Positions 8,580 through 16,322 of a stretch of 64,000 nucleotides of DNA are shown here, in pieces. The DNA comes from Synechococcales cyanobacterium CNB. Lineage in GTDB: Bacteria; Planctomycetota; Phycisphaerae; Phycisphaerales; UBA1924. The position numbers and the translations under genes are program-made. The DNA is taken from assembly GCA_030263455.1 (NCBI GenBank), contig SZOZ01000001.1, positions 1-64,000 on the forward strand. Reading direction: 5' to 3'. The notes under the pieces are model-generated. The model had not been told where the DNA came from and made no database searches. It saw only the letters and a program-made list of their open reading frames with translations. How positions within the stretch are numbered: position 1 is the first letter of the stretch; every line of letters starts with the position of its first letter.

Positions 8580-10082
8580 TCAGCGGACGGCGGCGGGATC
8601 GGTGTGCGGCACGGCCGCGGGGCGGACATCGACGACGCTGTTCGGCTCGCCGAAGGCGTTGAGTTCCCACTCGCTGTTGTACGGATCAGTGATCCAGTGG
8701 CTATCGACAACGAGGCGGTAGAGCCGGCGGCCGGGCTGGAGGGGGATGCACGCCTCGTACACGCCGATCTGCTCGTTGCGGCGGAGGTGGTGCTCGTCGG
8801 GGGACCAGCGGTTGAAGTCGCCGGCGACCGCGACGGAGCGTCCGAGCGTGATCGGCTGGATGAAGAGCACGCCGGCGGGCGTCTGGCGGGCGCCGTACAG
8901 GCGGCGGAGGGCCTTGTCGCCGGGCGGTGCGTTGTCGAGGTCGCGGATGAGGTGCTCGCTCAGACCTCTCTCAGAGGCCCACGCGGCGAGGGCGGCCCTG
9001 CGCTGGCGGGAATGGGTGCGTTGTGCCAGATCAGCGGCGCGGGAGGGCACGGCGGAGCGAGCCATCGGCGAGGACACGGACGCCGGGACGGTCTGCTCTC
9101 GAGGTCCGAGGCAGACACCGGGGCCGATGACGCGCTGCGCGAGAGCGGAGGCCGCGTCGGCGTCGAGCGTGGTGACGACGCTGGGCATGACGGTCGCGTG
9201 CTGAGGCGGGGGAGGGTGGGGTGAGTCGTCGGGTTCGAGCGTGGGATCGTCGGCTTCGGTGGCAAGGCGGATCGGGCGGGCCTCACCGCCGCGGACGCCG
9301 GGGATGCCAGCCTGGGCGATGAGCGTCTCGGCGAGGGCGCGGTAATCGGCCGCCCCGCGGGATTCGCCCGCGTACTCGATGACCGGCTGGCCGAACGAGG
9401 CGGCTTCCTTCAGGGCCGGGTCGCGGCGGATGGTGCACGGGAGCACGCGGTCGCCGTAGCGTCGGTGGAGTTCGGCGAGGAGATCGCGGGCGAGCGGTGC
9501 ATCGTCTTCGTGCAGTGTCGGGAGGAGCCAGGCGGGGATGCGCCGGCCGAGTCGGCGGCCGAGGGACTGGACGGTGCCGAGTTGCTTGGCCGCCCCTTGG
9601 AGGGAGAAGTAGCTCGTCTCGACGGGGATGAGGACGGCATCGGCGGCGGTGAGGGCGTTGAACGTCAGCAGGCCGATGGAGGGGGAGCAGTCGATGAGGC
9701 AGGCGTCGTAGTGCGGGGCGAGGCCGTCGAGCACCCAGGCGAGACGACGTTCCTTGTCGGCGCGGTCGGCAAGCCCGCCCCGCGGGGATTCGAGGCCCGC
9801 CAGACGCATCCGGCTGGGGATGAGGTCGAGGTTGCGATAGGGTCGCCAGATGAGGCGGGCCGGGTCCGTGCGGCGCGATGGCGCGGCGACGAGCGCGTCG
9901 GTGACGTCGAGATCGAAGCGGTGCTCGGGGACGGCGAGGCCGGCGGCACAGTGGGACTGCGGATCGACGTCGACGAGGAGCGTGCGGAGGTTGTGCGCCG
10001 AGGCGAGGACGGCCGCGAGGTTGATGGCGGTGGTCGTTTTGCCGCAGCCGCCCTTCTGATTGATGATCGCGATCGTCCGCAC
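8580..10082 (-). CDS. ParA-family ATPase with C-terminal glycogen-binding (CBM48/AMPK-type) domain
   Basis: A 500 aa fusion. Residues 1-260 are a ParA/Soj-type deviant Walker ATPase: KGGCGKTT P-loop at 10-17, LLVDVDPQSHCAAGLA (switch/Walker A'), CLIDCSPSIGLLTFNALTAA (Walker B region) and ADAVLIPVETSYFSLQG. About 260-390 is a linker with little recognisable structure. Residues about 395-490 carry VAVAGDFNRWSPDEHHLRR, PLQPGRRLYRLVVDSHWITD and FGEPNSVVDV, the typical sequence of the CBM48/AMPK-beta glycogen-binding fold. Start GTG 10082 was preferred over TTG 10136 because MRTIAIINQKGG is the usual ParA N-terminus. No parB neighbour is present, so plasmid or chromosome partition is not supported; positioning of glycogen or another polysaccharide body is a possible role, by inference. 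Confidence 0.88.
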   Translation of the reverse strand: MRTIAIINQKGGCGKTTTAINLAAVLASAHNLRTLLVDVDPQSHCAAGLAVPEHRFDLDVTDALVAAPSRRTDPARLIWRPYRNLDLIPSRMRLAGLESPRGGLADRADKERRLAWVLDGLAPHYDACLIDCSPSIGLLTFNALTAADAVLIPVETSYFSLQGAAKQLGTVQSLGRRLGRRIPAWLLPTLHEDDAPLARDLLAELHRRYGDRVLPCTIRRDPALKEAASFGQPVIEYAGESRGAADYRALAETLIAQAGIPGVRGGEARPIRLATEADDPTLEPDDSPHPPPPQHATVMPSVVTTLDADAASALAQRVIGPGVCLGPREQTVPASVSSPMARSAVPSRAADLAQRTHSRQRRAALAAWASERGLSEHLIRDLDNAPPGDKALRRLYGARQTPAGVLFIQPITLGRSVAVAGDFNRWSPDEHHLRRNEQIGVYEACIPLQPGRRLYRLVVDSHWITDPYNSEWELNAFGEPNSVVDVRPAAVPHTDPAAVR

Positions 10083-10112
10083 GGTGGGCCTCGCGGGCGG
10101 CGTTGGTGATCG

Positions 10113-10131
10113 CCCGGCTCGGCGAGCCGGG
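10113..10131. promoter_or_regulatory. palindrome upstream of the ParA-CBM48 gene
   Basis: CCCGGCTC-GGC-GAGCCGGG, a perfect 8-bp inverted repeat with a 3-bp spacer, 31 bp upstream of the GTG start. It has no T tract on either side, so it is more likely an operator or mRNA hairpin than a terminator. ParA-type genes are often autoregulated, but the link here is inference. Confidence 0.4.
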
Positions 10132-10242
10132 TACAAACCGGCAACGGCGACCGCGCGTGAGGTGCGCGGCGGTTGGAGTCTTCCGGGGGGTTATCGGGTC
10201 GGCCTGAAATTGCGCTTGAAGAAAGCGATCGCATCGGCGCAA

Positions 10243-11439
10243 TCAGGTGGAGTCCGTGGGGCGGTCGGTGCGGACCGCGCCGATGCCGGCGAGCACGGCG
10301 TGCGCGGGCGGATCGTCAACGACGGTGGCGCGGCCTCGCTCGGTGGGGAGAACGAGGCGAAGGCGTCCGCCGTGGACTTTCTTGTCGCCGCCCATGAGCG
10401 AGGCGAGCGTCGAGTCGTCCGGCAATCCCGCCAGGCGCGTGGGCAGGCCGATGCGGCGAAGGATCGCCTCGGCTTCGTCGCCGAGGGATGGGTCGCACAG
10501 GGAAAGGCGTTCGGAGCACCGGCAGGCAGCGATCAGACCGACGGCGACGGCCTCGCCGTGCTGGAGCGGGGCGTTGGCAGGGTCGCCGTCGGGTGTGAGC
10601 CAGGGGAGCGTTTCGATCGCGTGCGCGAAGGTGTGGCCGAGGTTGAGCAGGGCGCGGCCCAGGCGGGCTTCCTCGCGCTCGTCGCCGGCGACGACGCGGG
10701 CCTTGATCTGCACGGACCGGCGGACGAGCTCGGTCACGGCGTCCGGGTCCAGGGCGAGGATGGCGTCGATGGACGCGGCGATCCAGTCGAGGCAGGCGGC
10801 GTCGCCGAAGTCGGCGGAGATGAGCGCGTGCTTCACGCACTCGGCGAGGCCGGCGCGGAGGTGGCGCTTCGGCAGCGTGGCGAGGGCGTCGATGTCGGCG
10901 AGGACGGCCAGGGGCTGGTGGAACGCGCCGGCCATGTTCTTGGCCAGGCCGCCCGCTTCGCCGAGGTCGAGATTCACGCCGGTCTTGCCGCCGACGGAGG
11001 CGTCGACCATGGCCAGGAGCGTGGTGGGGCACTGGAGGACGGGGACGCCGCGCCGGTAGCAGGCGGCGGCGAAGCCCGCGAGGTCGCCGACGATGCCCCC
11101 CCCGACGGCGACGACCGGCTCGCCGCGTTCGAGGCGGGCGCGGGCGAGGGCGACGAGGATGGTTTCGAGCGAGGCGAGGGACTTGGCGCGTTCGCTCGGC
11201 TCGACCTCGACGCGGACGGGTTCGACGCCCGCGGAGGCGAGGGCGCGCTCGGCGCGTGCGGCGTGGTCGGCCGCGCCGAGATCGACGACGAGGCCGGCGC
11301 GGAGGGGGAGCTCGCCGAGGGCGCGGCCGAGGGCGTCGGCGGCGGAGGCGAGGACGGCGGGCCCGATGAGCACGGGGTAGGCGCGGTTGCTGAGATCGAC
11401 GCGGACGGTGACAGGCGGGGGCGGGGGAGGGGGGGGCAT
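10243..11439 (-). CDS. aroB: 3-dehydroquinate synthase
   Basis: Second enzyme of the shikimate pathway: converts DAHP to 3-dehydroquinate using NAD and a metal ion, in the cytoplasm. At 398 aa it has the AroB landmarks VVAVGGGIVGDLAGFAAACY (nucleotide binding), PTTLLAMVDASVGGKTGVN, the metal-ligand helix RAGLAECVKHALI, and LLNLGHTFAHAIET with a ligand His. It starts 12 bp after the rsfS stop and is probably co-transcribed with it. The N-terminus is an eight-proline run encoded by a homopolymeric G/C tract, a possible slippage site, so the true start may lie slightly downstream. The gap to the parA-like gene is 160 bp. Confidence 0.96.
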   Translation of the reverse strand: MPPPPPPPPVTVRVDLSNRAYPVLIGPAVLASAADALGRALGELPLRAGLVVDLGAADHAARAERALASAGVEPVRVEVEPSERAKSLASLETILVALARARLERGEPVVAVGGGIVGDLAGFAAACYRRGVPVLQCPTTLLAMVDASVGGKTGVNLDLGEAGGLAKNMAGAFHQPLAVLADIDALATLPKRHLRAGLAECVKHALISADFGDAACLDWIAASIDAILALDPDAVTELVRRSVQIKARVVAGDEREEARLGRALLNLGHTFAHAIETLPWLTPDGDPANAPLQHGEAVAVGLIAACRCSERLSLCDPSLGDEAEAILRRIGLPTRLAGLPDDSTLASLMGGDKKVHGGRLRLVLPTERGRATVVDDPPAHAVLAGIGAVRTDRPTDST

Positions 11440-11451
11440 GGCGTCGGTCCG

Positions 11452-11889
11452 TCAGCGGGCCTTGCCGGGCTTCGGGGCGTCGGCGGGGCGTCGCCAGTCG
11501 AGGCGGGGGGCGTCGCCCCAGAGCATCTCGAGGTCGTAGTGGGCGCGGGTGTTCGGCTCGAAGACGTGGACCACCACGTCCACGAAGTCGGCGAGGAGCC
11601 AGGTGCCGCCCTGGTCGGCGTTCGTGCGAAAGGCCGTGTGCCCGGTGGAGTCGCCGAGGTCCTTGACGTGGTCGAGGACGGCCCGCATCTGGCGGTCGGA
11701 GGTGCCCGAGGCGATGACGAGGTAGTCGGTGATCTGGCTGAGGCCGCGCACGTCGAGGAGGAGGACGTCGTCGCACTTGTCGTCGTGGGCGAGCCGCGCG
11801 ACGCCGATGGCAAAGGCGCGCGTGGCCTCGCCGGCCTGGGCATCGTGGGCGTCGGGATCGGCGGCCCGGGGCGGCGCGGGTCGTGTCAT
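11452..11889 (-). CDS. rsfS: ribosomal silencing factor RsfS
   Basis: RsfS/Iojap protein, which binds ribosomal protein L14 on the 50S subunit and blocks subunit joining when nutrients are short. At 145 aa it has the family segments DVLLLDVRGLSQITDYLVIA, SGTSDRQMRAVLDHV and WLLADFVDVVVHVFEPNTR with YDLEMLWGDAP. ATG 11889 gives a normal-length protein; the frame is open further upstream but the extension has no similarity to the family. It heads the minus-strand group rsfS-aroB. Confidence 0.93.
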   Translation of the reverse strand: MTRPAPPRAADPDAHDAQAGEATRAFAIGVARLAHDDKCDDVLLLDVRGLSQITDYLVIASGTSDRQMRAVLDHVKDLGDSTGHTAFRTNADQGGTWLLADFVDVVVHVFEPNTRAHYDLEMLWGDAPRLDWRRPADAPKPGKAR

Positions 11890-11995
11890 CGGGCGAAGGG
11901 TAGGGCGGAGAGGAGCGTCGTGGAACGGAGAGTCGGCGGCGGGAGGGATGAGCGGTTCCGAACCCGTCACGGTCCGCGCCTTTCGGGAAGACCGG

Positions 11996-12235
11996 TCAGG
12001 TCGTCCGTCGGCGGGCGCCAAGCCATGCCGACGCGAGCGCGAAGATTGCCAGCGAGGCTGGTGCGGGGATGGGGATGTGGGCGATCCAGGCTTCCTGGTG
12101 GCTCGGCGGGTTCTGGTTCCAGCCCGTGCCTGTGATGATGAGCGTGTCGCCGACGACTGTGACGCCCGAGGCGAACTTGAGATTCCAGCCGGAGTTGAGC
12201 GTGTCGATGCCGAAGTCGAGGAGGACTTCACGCAC
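11996..12235 (-). pseudogene. C-terminal remnant of a PEP-CTERM exported protein
   Basis: A 79-codon open frame whose last 25 residues, HIPIPAPASLAIFALASAWL followed by GARRR, are a PEP-CTERM-like sorting tail: a Pro-rich motif, one membrane helix and an Arg cluster. The preceding part (VTVVGDTLIITGTGWN, HQEAWIA) looks like the end of a HAF-repeat-type secreted protein. There is no signal peptide and no ribosome-binding site, and an in-frame stop lies just upstream of the GTG at 12235, so the rest of the gene is missing. It abuts a DUF1905 fragment transcribed the other way. Confidence 0.65.
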
Positions 12236-12237
12236 GG

Positions 12238-12529
12238 GTGATGATCCAGCGCACGGTCACTGAAGCGTTCGGATCGCTCGGTCGGATATCAGTGGTCGGA
12301 AAAGTGAATGGGTTTCCAATCAAGACCTCCATCTTCCCGAACGGCGATGGTACGCACCACATGATGTTCAACAAGGCGATGCAGAAAGGCGCCGACGCGA
12401 CGGTGGGTGATATGGTTGAAATGGAGCTTGAACTGGCTCCAGGAAAAAGACCTGCTGCCGTCCAACACGTCGCTCGACCCGATCGCGCTTCGTGCTCTGT
12501 TCGCGCTTTCCTTAGCGCTCCGGGTCCGA
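12238..12529 (+). pseudogene. decayed DUF1905/YdeI-type gene, probably frameshifted and 5'-truncated
   Basis: The first 66 codons match the core of a DUF1905 domain: EAFGSLGRISVVGKVNGF, KTSIFPNGDGTHHM, NKAMQKGADATVGDMVEMEL. The N-terminal third of the usual domain is absent. After about 12435 this frame becomes implausible, while the frame one step over continues with QEKDLLPSNTSLDPIALRAL then FALS, which resembles the YdeI/OmpD-associated segment that normally follows DUF1905 (D-L-x-x-A-L then a short helix). A frameshift near 12430-12440 is therefore likely. Possible starts are GTG 12238 and ATG 12241, with no ribosome-binding site at a workable distance. Confidence 0.6.
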
Positions 12530-12621
12530 TCCTGTTGCCCGCACCTCCACACCCCCTTCGGCGACCCGGTCGTCCCGTGCCCTCCGGCCGCCCCGGCACG
12601 TCCGACGCGGTTCTCGCGGGC

Positions 12622-12643
12622 AAAAAGCCCCATTTCGGGCTTT
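12622..12643 (-). terminator. candidate rho-independent terminator of the lpxA-MBL-methyltransferase group
   Basis: Stem AAAGCCC/GGGCTTT with a six-base CATTTC loop; on the minus strand the 3' arm is followed by further T residues (GGGGCTTTTTGC). It lies about 270 bp beyond the methyltransferase stop, further than usual, so the assignment is moderate. Confidence 0.4.
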
Positions 12644-12654
12644 GGAAGGCGGCG

Positions 12655-12757
12655 CATGAACTCCTCAAGAGCCGTCATGAACTCCTCATCACGGCCCTTG
12701 GACTCCTCGGATGGCGTGTCGGACGACCCACCTTCGCCCGGTAACTCCTGCCGTTGG
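12655..12757 (-). repeat. 21-bp-periodic repeat element, copy B
   Basis: CATGAACTCCTCA occurs at 12656 and 12677 and a related GGACTCCTC lies a further 21 bp on. The copy aligns gap-free with 1-90. The minus-strand reading gives ELP, then TPSEESKGRDEEF, MTALEEF and MRRL. No initiation site is visible upstream of the conserved frame; the first in-frame ATG falls inside the heptads. Confidence 0.75.
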
Positions 12758-12911
12758 AGGGGCAGATTCCGCCGACCGGCCGGTAACCCGGCCACGCCCG
12801 ACGGGCGACTCCCGCCGATCCCTTCCGCCTCCCCTCCGCGGCCTCCGCGTTCCGCCTTGCCGCTCGCGGGGCGGCGTGGCGCCCGAGGCGGCGCGGCCTG
12901 CGCGGTGCGCG

Positions 12912-13712
12912 TCAGTCCCGGCCCGGCGCTTCGGGGCGAGCCTTGAACGCCCATGCGCCCGCGCGGCCCGCGCCGAGGGCCGCGGCTTGGACGGCGCGTT
13001 CGAGGTCGGGGAGGTCGCGCAGCAGGGCGAGCAGGGCGGGTTCGTCGAGGGGGGCAGGACGGCCGGGTTCGTCGTCGTCGCGGGCGGTGCGCTCCACGGT
13101 GGGCGCGACGAGCAGGAGCCAGCCGCCGGGGGCGACGACGCGCCAGAGTTCGGCGGCGTCGGCGGCGTGGTCCGCGCCCGCCCGCAGCGCGCCGACCGCG
13201 ACGACGGCGTCGAACGCGCCGTCCAGCTCGCCGTGCAGCGAGGCGTGGTCGTCGAGTTCGAAGGCGATGACGGGGGCGGGGTAGCGGCGGCGGGCGTAGC
13301 GGATCGACTCGCCGTCGGTCTCGAGCGCGACGACCGCGCCCGACGGGCCTACGGCCTCGGCGAGCAGGGCCGCCCCGCACCCGGTGCCGCAGCGGGCGTC
13401 GAGGATGCGCATCCCCGGCCGGATGCGCGTGGCGGCGACGCGGTAGGGGATGAGGGGCCAGTCGCCGACGAGGTCGGCGTACTGGCGGCGGGGCGTGCAG
13501 CGGATGCGGGCGCGGTCGCCGTCGGGGAACCGGACGTCGTACTCGCGCACGCGGGCGCGGCCGATCCGGAGCGCGCCCGGGCGGAAGCGCTCCACGTAGC
13601 GCACGCCGTCGATGACGACGCCGGGGCGGCGGGGGAGCAGGCGGGCGAGCGCGGCGAGCAGGCCCGGGCGGGGGTCGCGGGCGCCGGCGGCTTGGGAGTC
13701 GGGGGGGGGCAT
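12912..13712 (-). CDS. class I SAM-dependent methyltransferase
   Basis: 266 aa. A Rossmann-type methyltransferase core runs from about residue 95 to 215: motif I is MRILDARCGTGCGAALLAEA (a variant of D-x-G-x-G-x-G with Arg-Cys in place of the usual Gly), motif II VVALETDGESIRYARRRY, motif IV region FDAVVAVGALRAG and WRVVAPGGWLLLVAP. The first 90 residues hold a small domain (VRYVERFRPGALRIG) of unknown type. Substrate is unknown. The start overlaps the stop of the MBL-fold gene (ATGA), so they are translationally coupled. A run of nine to ten G at the start codon encodes MPPP. Confidence 0.85.
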   Translation of the reverse strand: MPPPDSQAAGARDPRPGLLAALARLLPRRPGVVIDGVRYVERFRPGALRIGRARVREYDVRFPDGDRARIRCTPRRQYADLVGDWPLIPYRVAATRIRPGMRILDARCGTGCGAALLAEAVGPSGAVVALETDGESIRYARRRYPAPVIAFELDDHASLHGELDGAFDAVVAVGALRAGADHAADAAELWRVVAPGGWLLLVAPTVERTARDDDEPGRPAPLDEPALLALLRDLPDLERAVQAAALGAGRAGAWAFKARPEAPGRD

Positions 13713-14653
13713 CAGGGGGGAGGGCCGGGTGCGAATGGAGCGCGGGCGGCCGTGGCGGGCGCGCCCGCGGGGGGAGCGGTCGCCGCGCCCAGGGTTTCGG
13801 CGGCATAATCCGAGGAATCGCCCTCGTCGTCGACGCCGATCGGCACCCACGGCGTGGCATACTCGGGTGAGGCGATCGTGAGCGCGTACGGGGCGCGGCC
13901 GTGGTGCCGGGCGGCGATCTCGGGGCGGTTGCAGTCGCGGGAGAGGTGCAGCAGGACGACGTGGCGCACGGGGGCGATGCGGGCGACGGCCTCGGCGCAC
14001 TGCTCGTTGCTCAGGTGCCCGGACCCGCCCATGATGCGCTGCTTGAGCCACCACGGGCGGTCGGAGGCGGCCTGCATCCGCGGGCAGTAGTTGCTCTCGA
14101 TGGCGAGCACGCCCACCCCGGCGAGGTGCTCGACGAGGCCGGGCGAGACGCGGCCGACGTCGGTGGCCCAGCCGAGCGAGCCGCCGCCGGGGAGGTCGAA
14201 GCGAAGCGTGGCGACGCCGAGGGCGTCGTGCGCCAGCAGCGCGGGGTGCGCGGCGACACCGCCGGGAAGGTCGGGCGCGCCGTCGAGCGGCTCGGCTCGG
14301 CGCGGCAGCACGCCCCGGCGCACGCCGTGCTCGACGTGGCGGCGGTGCGCAAGGATGCGCGTCCGCGCCGGCAGCCACCGCGACCAGCCCGCGTTCCAGT
14401 GATCGACGTCGAGGTGGGTGAGGATCACCGCGGCGGCATCGTCGAGCGAGAGGCCGAGGCGGGAAAGCTCGGCGCGGGTGCGGCGCTGGCCCAATCCCAT
14501 GTCGAGGAGAAGGAAGGAGGGAGAAGGCCGGAGCGCAGAAGAGAGCCCCGGGAGCGTGAGGACGGAGCAGTTGCCGGAGGAACTGCTGGCGAGGACGCAG
14601 AGGGCGGGGCCGGCGGGCCGAGCGGGGGTGCGTGGGATGAGGCTGCCCGGCAT
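13712..14653 (-). CDS. metallo-beta-lactamase-fold hydrolase (YycJ/WalJ-like)
   Basis: 313 aa. The N-terminal LASSSSGNCSVL is the usual opening of the YycJ/WalJ group, followed by FLLLDMGLG and the metal-binding motif THLDVDHWNAG (H-x-D-x-D-H). Further likely ligands are IESNYCPRM (Asp/Glu site), SGHLSNEQCAEA and VVLLHLSRDCN. The family includes exonuclease- and phosphodiesterase-like enzymes. The last 40 residues are Ala/Pro-rich and probably disordered. It lies between lpxA (18 bp gap) and the methyltransferase (overlap). Confidence 0.87.
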   Translation of the reverse strand: MPGSLIPRTPARPAGPALCVLASSSSGNCSVLTLPGLSSALRPSPSFLLLDMGLGQRRTRAELSRLGLSLDDAAAVILTHLDVDHWNAGWSRWLPARTRILAHRRHVEHGVRRGVLPRRAEPLDGAPDLPGGVAAHPALLAHDALGVATLRFDLPGGGSLGWATDVGRVSPGLVEHLAGVGVLAIESNYCPRMQAASDRPWWLKQRIMGGSGHLSNEQCAEAVARIAPVRHVVLLHLSRDCNRPEIAARHHGRAPYALTIASPEYATPWVPIGVDDEGDSSDYAAETLGAATAPPAGAPATAARAPFAPGPPP

Positions 14654-14671
14654 GAGAGCAGGGTACCGGCG

Positions 14672-15535
14672 TCAGTCCTCCTCGTCGAAGTCGGGGAGCG
14701 TGACGCCGCGGCGCTTCATCTGGAGCCAGGTGGTGAGCAGACGCGGCGGGCGACCCATCCCGGGGCAGATGCCGCGCCTGGTGCCGGCGACGAAGTCGGC
14801 AAGCTCGGCGACGGCGGGTGAACGGGCGGCCCGCTCGCGGAGGATGTCGAGCGCCTCGTCGCGGGGGACGGGCGCGCGGAAGACGTCGCGGAAGGCGCGG
14901 CGGACCTCGGTGATCTCCCCGCGCGGGATGCCGGCCCGGCGCATGCCGACGAGGTTGAGGCCGCCGATGCGGTTGCGCTCCGGGGCCATGCAGAAGGGGG
15001 GCACGTCCTTGGAGACGGCGACGCCGCCGGAGATGAAGGCGAGGCGTCCGACGCGGACGAACTGGTGGATGCCGACGTGGCCGGAGAGCGTGGCGCTGTC
15101 GGCGATGTCGGCGTGGCCGGAGACGCCCGCGTAGTTGACCATGACGACGCCGTTGCCGACGCGGGCGTCGTGCCCGACGTGCGAGGCGACCATCATGAAG
15201 ACGCGGTCGCCGATGGTGGTGGGGGCGGTCTCGCTGCTGGCGGCGTGGACGGTGGCGTGCTCGCGGATGAGGCAGTCCGCGCCGACGACGACGCCGGCCG
15301 TCGGCGCGCCCGGCTTGAACTTGGAGTCCTGCGGCTCGAAGCCGAGGCAGGCGAAGGGATAGACGATGGTGCGCGGGCCGATCGTGACCGGTCCGCGGAG
15401 GTGGACGTTGGCGAGCAGGCGCACGCCCTCGGCGAGCCGGACGGGGCCGGCGAGGACGCAGTTGGGGCCGATCTCGACGGCGTCGGCGAGGTCGCAGTCG
15501 CCGGAGAGGATCGCGGAGGGGTGGACGGTGGGCAT
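14672..15535 (-). CDS. lpxA: acyl-ACP--UDP-N-acetylglucosamine O-acyltransferase
   Basis: First enzyme of lipid A synthesis; transfers a 3-hydroxyacyl group from ACP to UDP-GlcNAc. At 287 aa it has the left-handed beta-helix hexapeptide repeats (HPSAILSGDCDLADAVEIGP onward), the catalytic-His segment NYAGVSGHADIADSATLSGH, and the C-terminal helical domain LNLVGMRRAGIPRGEITEVR. ATG 15535 places MPTVHPSA at the N-terminus, as is normal for the family. It shares a 34-bp divergent spacer with lipB. Its presence argues for an LPS-type outer membrane; no lpxB, C or D is in the window. Confidence 0.95.
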   Translation of the reverse strand: MPTVHPSAILSGDCDLADAVEIGPNCVLAGPVRLAEGVRLLANVHLRGPVTIGPRTIVYPFACLGFEPQDSKFKPGAPTAGVVVGADCLIREHATVHAASSETAPTTIGDRVFMMVASHVGHDARVGNGVVMVNYAGVSGHADIADSATLSGHVGIHQFVRVGRLAFISGGVAVSKDVPPFCMAPERNRIGGLNLVGMRRAGIPRGEITEVRRAFRDVFRAPVPRDEALDILRERAARSPAVAELADFVAGTRRGICPGMGRPPRLLTTWLQMKRRGVTLPDFDEED

Positions 15536-15569
15536 CGGGAGGGATGGTAGGTGGGCGATACGATCGGGC

Positions 15570-16322
15570 GTGAACGGGCGGCTGCGCGTCATCGACCTGG
15601 GGCGGATGGGCTACCGCGAGGCGTACGAGGTGCAGCGGGCGCACCTCGAGGAGGTGCTGGCCTCGCGCGAGGCGGGCGAGCCAGAGGCCGGCCGGCTGCT
15701 GCTGGTGGAGCACGACCCGGTGATCACGGTGTCGGGGCGGCGCGGGGCGGAGGGGCACGTGCTGGCGTCGGCGGACGCGCTGCGGGCGGCGGGCGTGGCG
15801 GTCGAGGCGACCGACAGGGGGGGGGACGTGACCTACCACGGCCCGGGGCAGCTGGTGGCGTACCCGATCCTGGACCTGAACGCGCTGCGGCTGCGGCTGC
15901 ACGAGCACGTCCGGCTGCTGGAGTCGGCGGCGATCGGGGTGTGCGCGCGGTTCGGCGTGCGGGCGCACCGCGAGCCGGGCGCGACGGGGGTGTGGGTGGC
16001 GGGCCCGGAGGGGGAAGGGGGGGGCGAGCGGGGGTCGGCGAAGGTGTGCGCGATCGGGGTGCGGGTGCGGCGCTGGGTGTCGATGCACGGGCTGGCGATC
16101 AACGTGACGACCGACCTGTCGCACTTCGACCTGATCGTGCCGTGCGGCCTGGCGGGGCGCGCGGTGACGAGCCTGGAGCGGGAACTGGGCGCGGCGTGCC
16201 CGAGCATGGAGCAGGTGAAGGCGGTGTTGGCGGAGGAGATGAGAAGAGGGGTTCAGGGAGAGCGAGCGAGCGGAACAGAGCACGAGAGCGAGTGGCTGCG
16301 GGGCGGGCTCAGCGAGCCGTGA
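15570..16322 (+). CDS. lipB: octanoyl-[acyl carrier protein]:protein N-octanoyltransferase
   Basis: Transfers octanoate from ACP to lipoyl domains of 2-oxoacid dehydrogenases and GcvH. At 250 aa it has LLVEHDPVITVSGRRG, TDRGGDVTYHGPGQLVAYPI (the signature RGG-x-x-T-x-H-GPGQ), KVCAIGVRVRRWVSMHGLAI with the catalytic Lys, and FDLIVPCGLAG with the catalytic Cys. Start GTG 15570 retains the usual VIDLGRMGYREAYEVQ. About 30 extra C-terminal residues are hydrophilic. The last 14 bases overlap the 3' end of the convergent PEP-CTERM gene. Confidence 0.95.
   Translation: MNGRLRVIDLGRMGYREAYEVQRAHLEEVLASREAGEPEAGRLLLVEHDPVITVSGRRGAEGHVLASADALRAAGVAVEATDRGGDVTYHGPGQLVAYPILDLNALRLRLHEHVRLLESAAIGVCARFGVRAHREPGATGVWVAGPEGEGGGERGSAKVCAIGVRVRRWVSMHGLAINVTTDLSHFDLIVPCGLAGRAVTSLERELGAACPSMEQVKAVLAEEMRRGVQGERASGTEHESEWLRGGLSEP

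Larger units (their letters stand above)
12530..12911. other. intergenic patch containing repeat copy B and a terminator candidate
   Basis: No plausible gene was found; open frames on both strands are compositional shadows or read antisense to the DUF1905 fragment. The patch holds the terminator-like hairpin at 12622-12643, the repeat copy at 12655-12757, and a short segment (12840-12852) shared with 233-245. Confidence 0.45.

Noticed and set aside
8580-10082. Chromosome or plasmid partition locus (parAB-parS)
   Set aside because: No parB gene lies beside it, and the nearby palindrome does not match the common parS sequence. The C-terminal domain is a glycan-binding type.
10060-12135. Plus-strand open frame antisense to aroB and rsfS
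   Set aside because: No family signatures; aroB and rsfS on the minus strand carry full motifs.
12289-13860. Minus-strand frame that contains the EESKGRD heptads, as one long protein
   Set aside because: The flanking residues are antisense to the DUF1905 fragment or Arg/Pro-rich shadow; only the heptad segment is conserved between the two copies.
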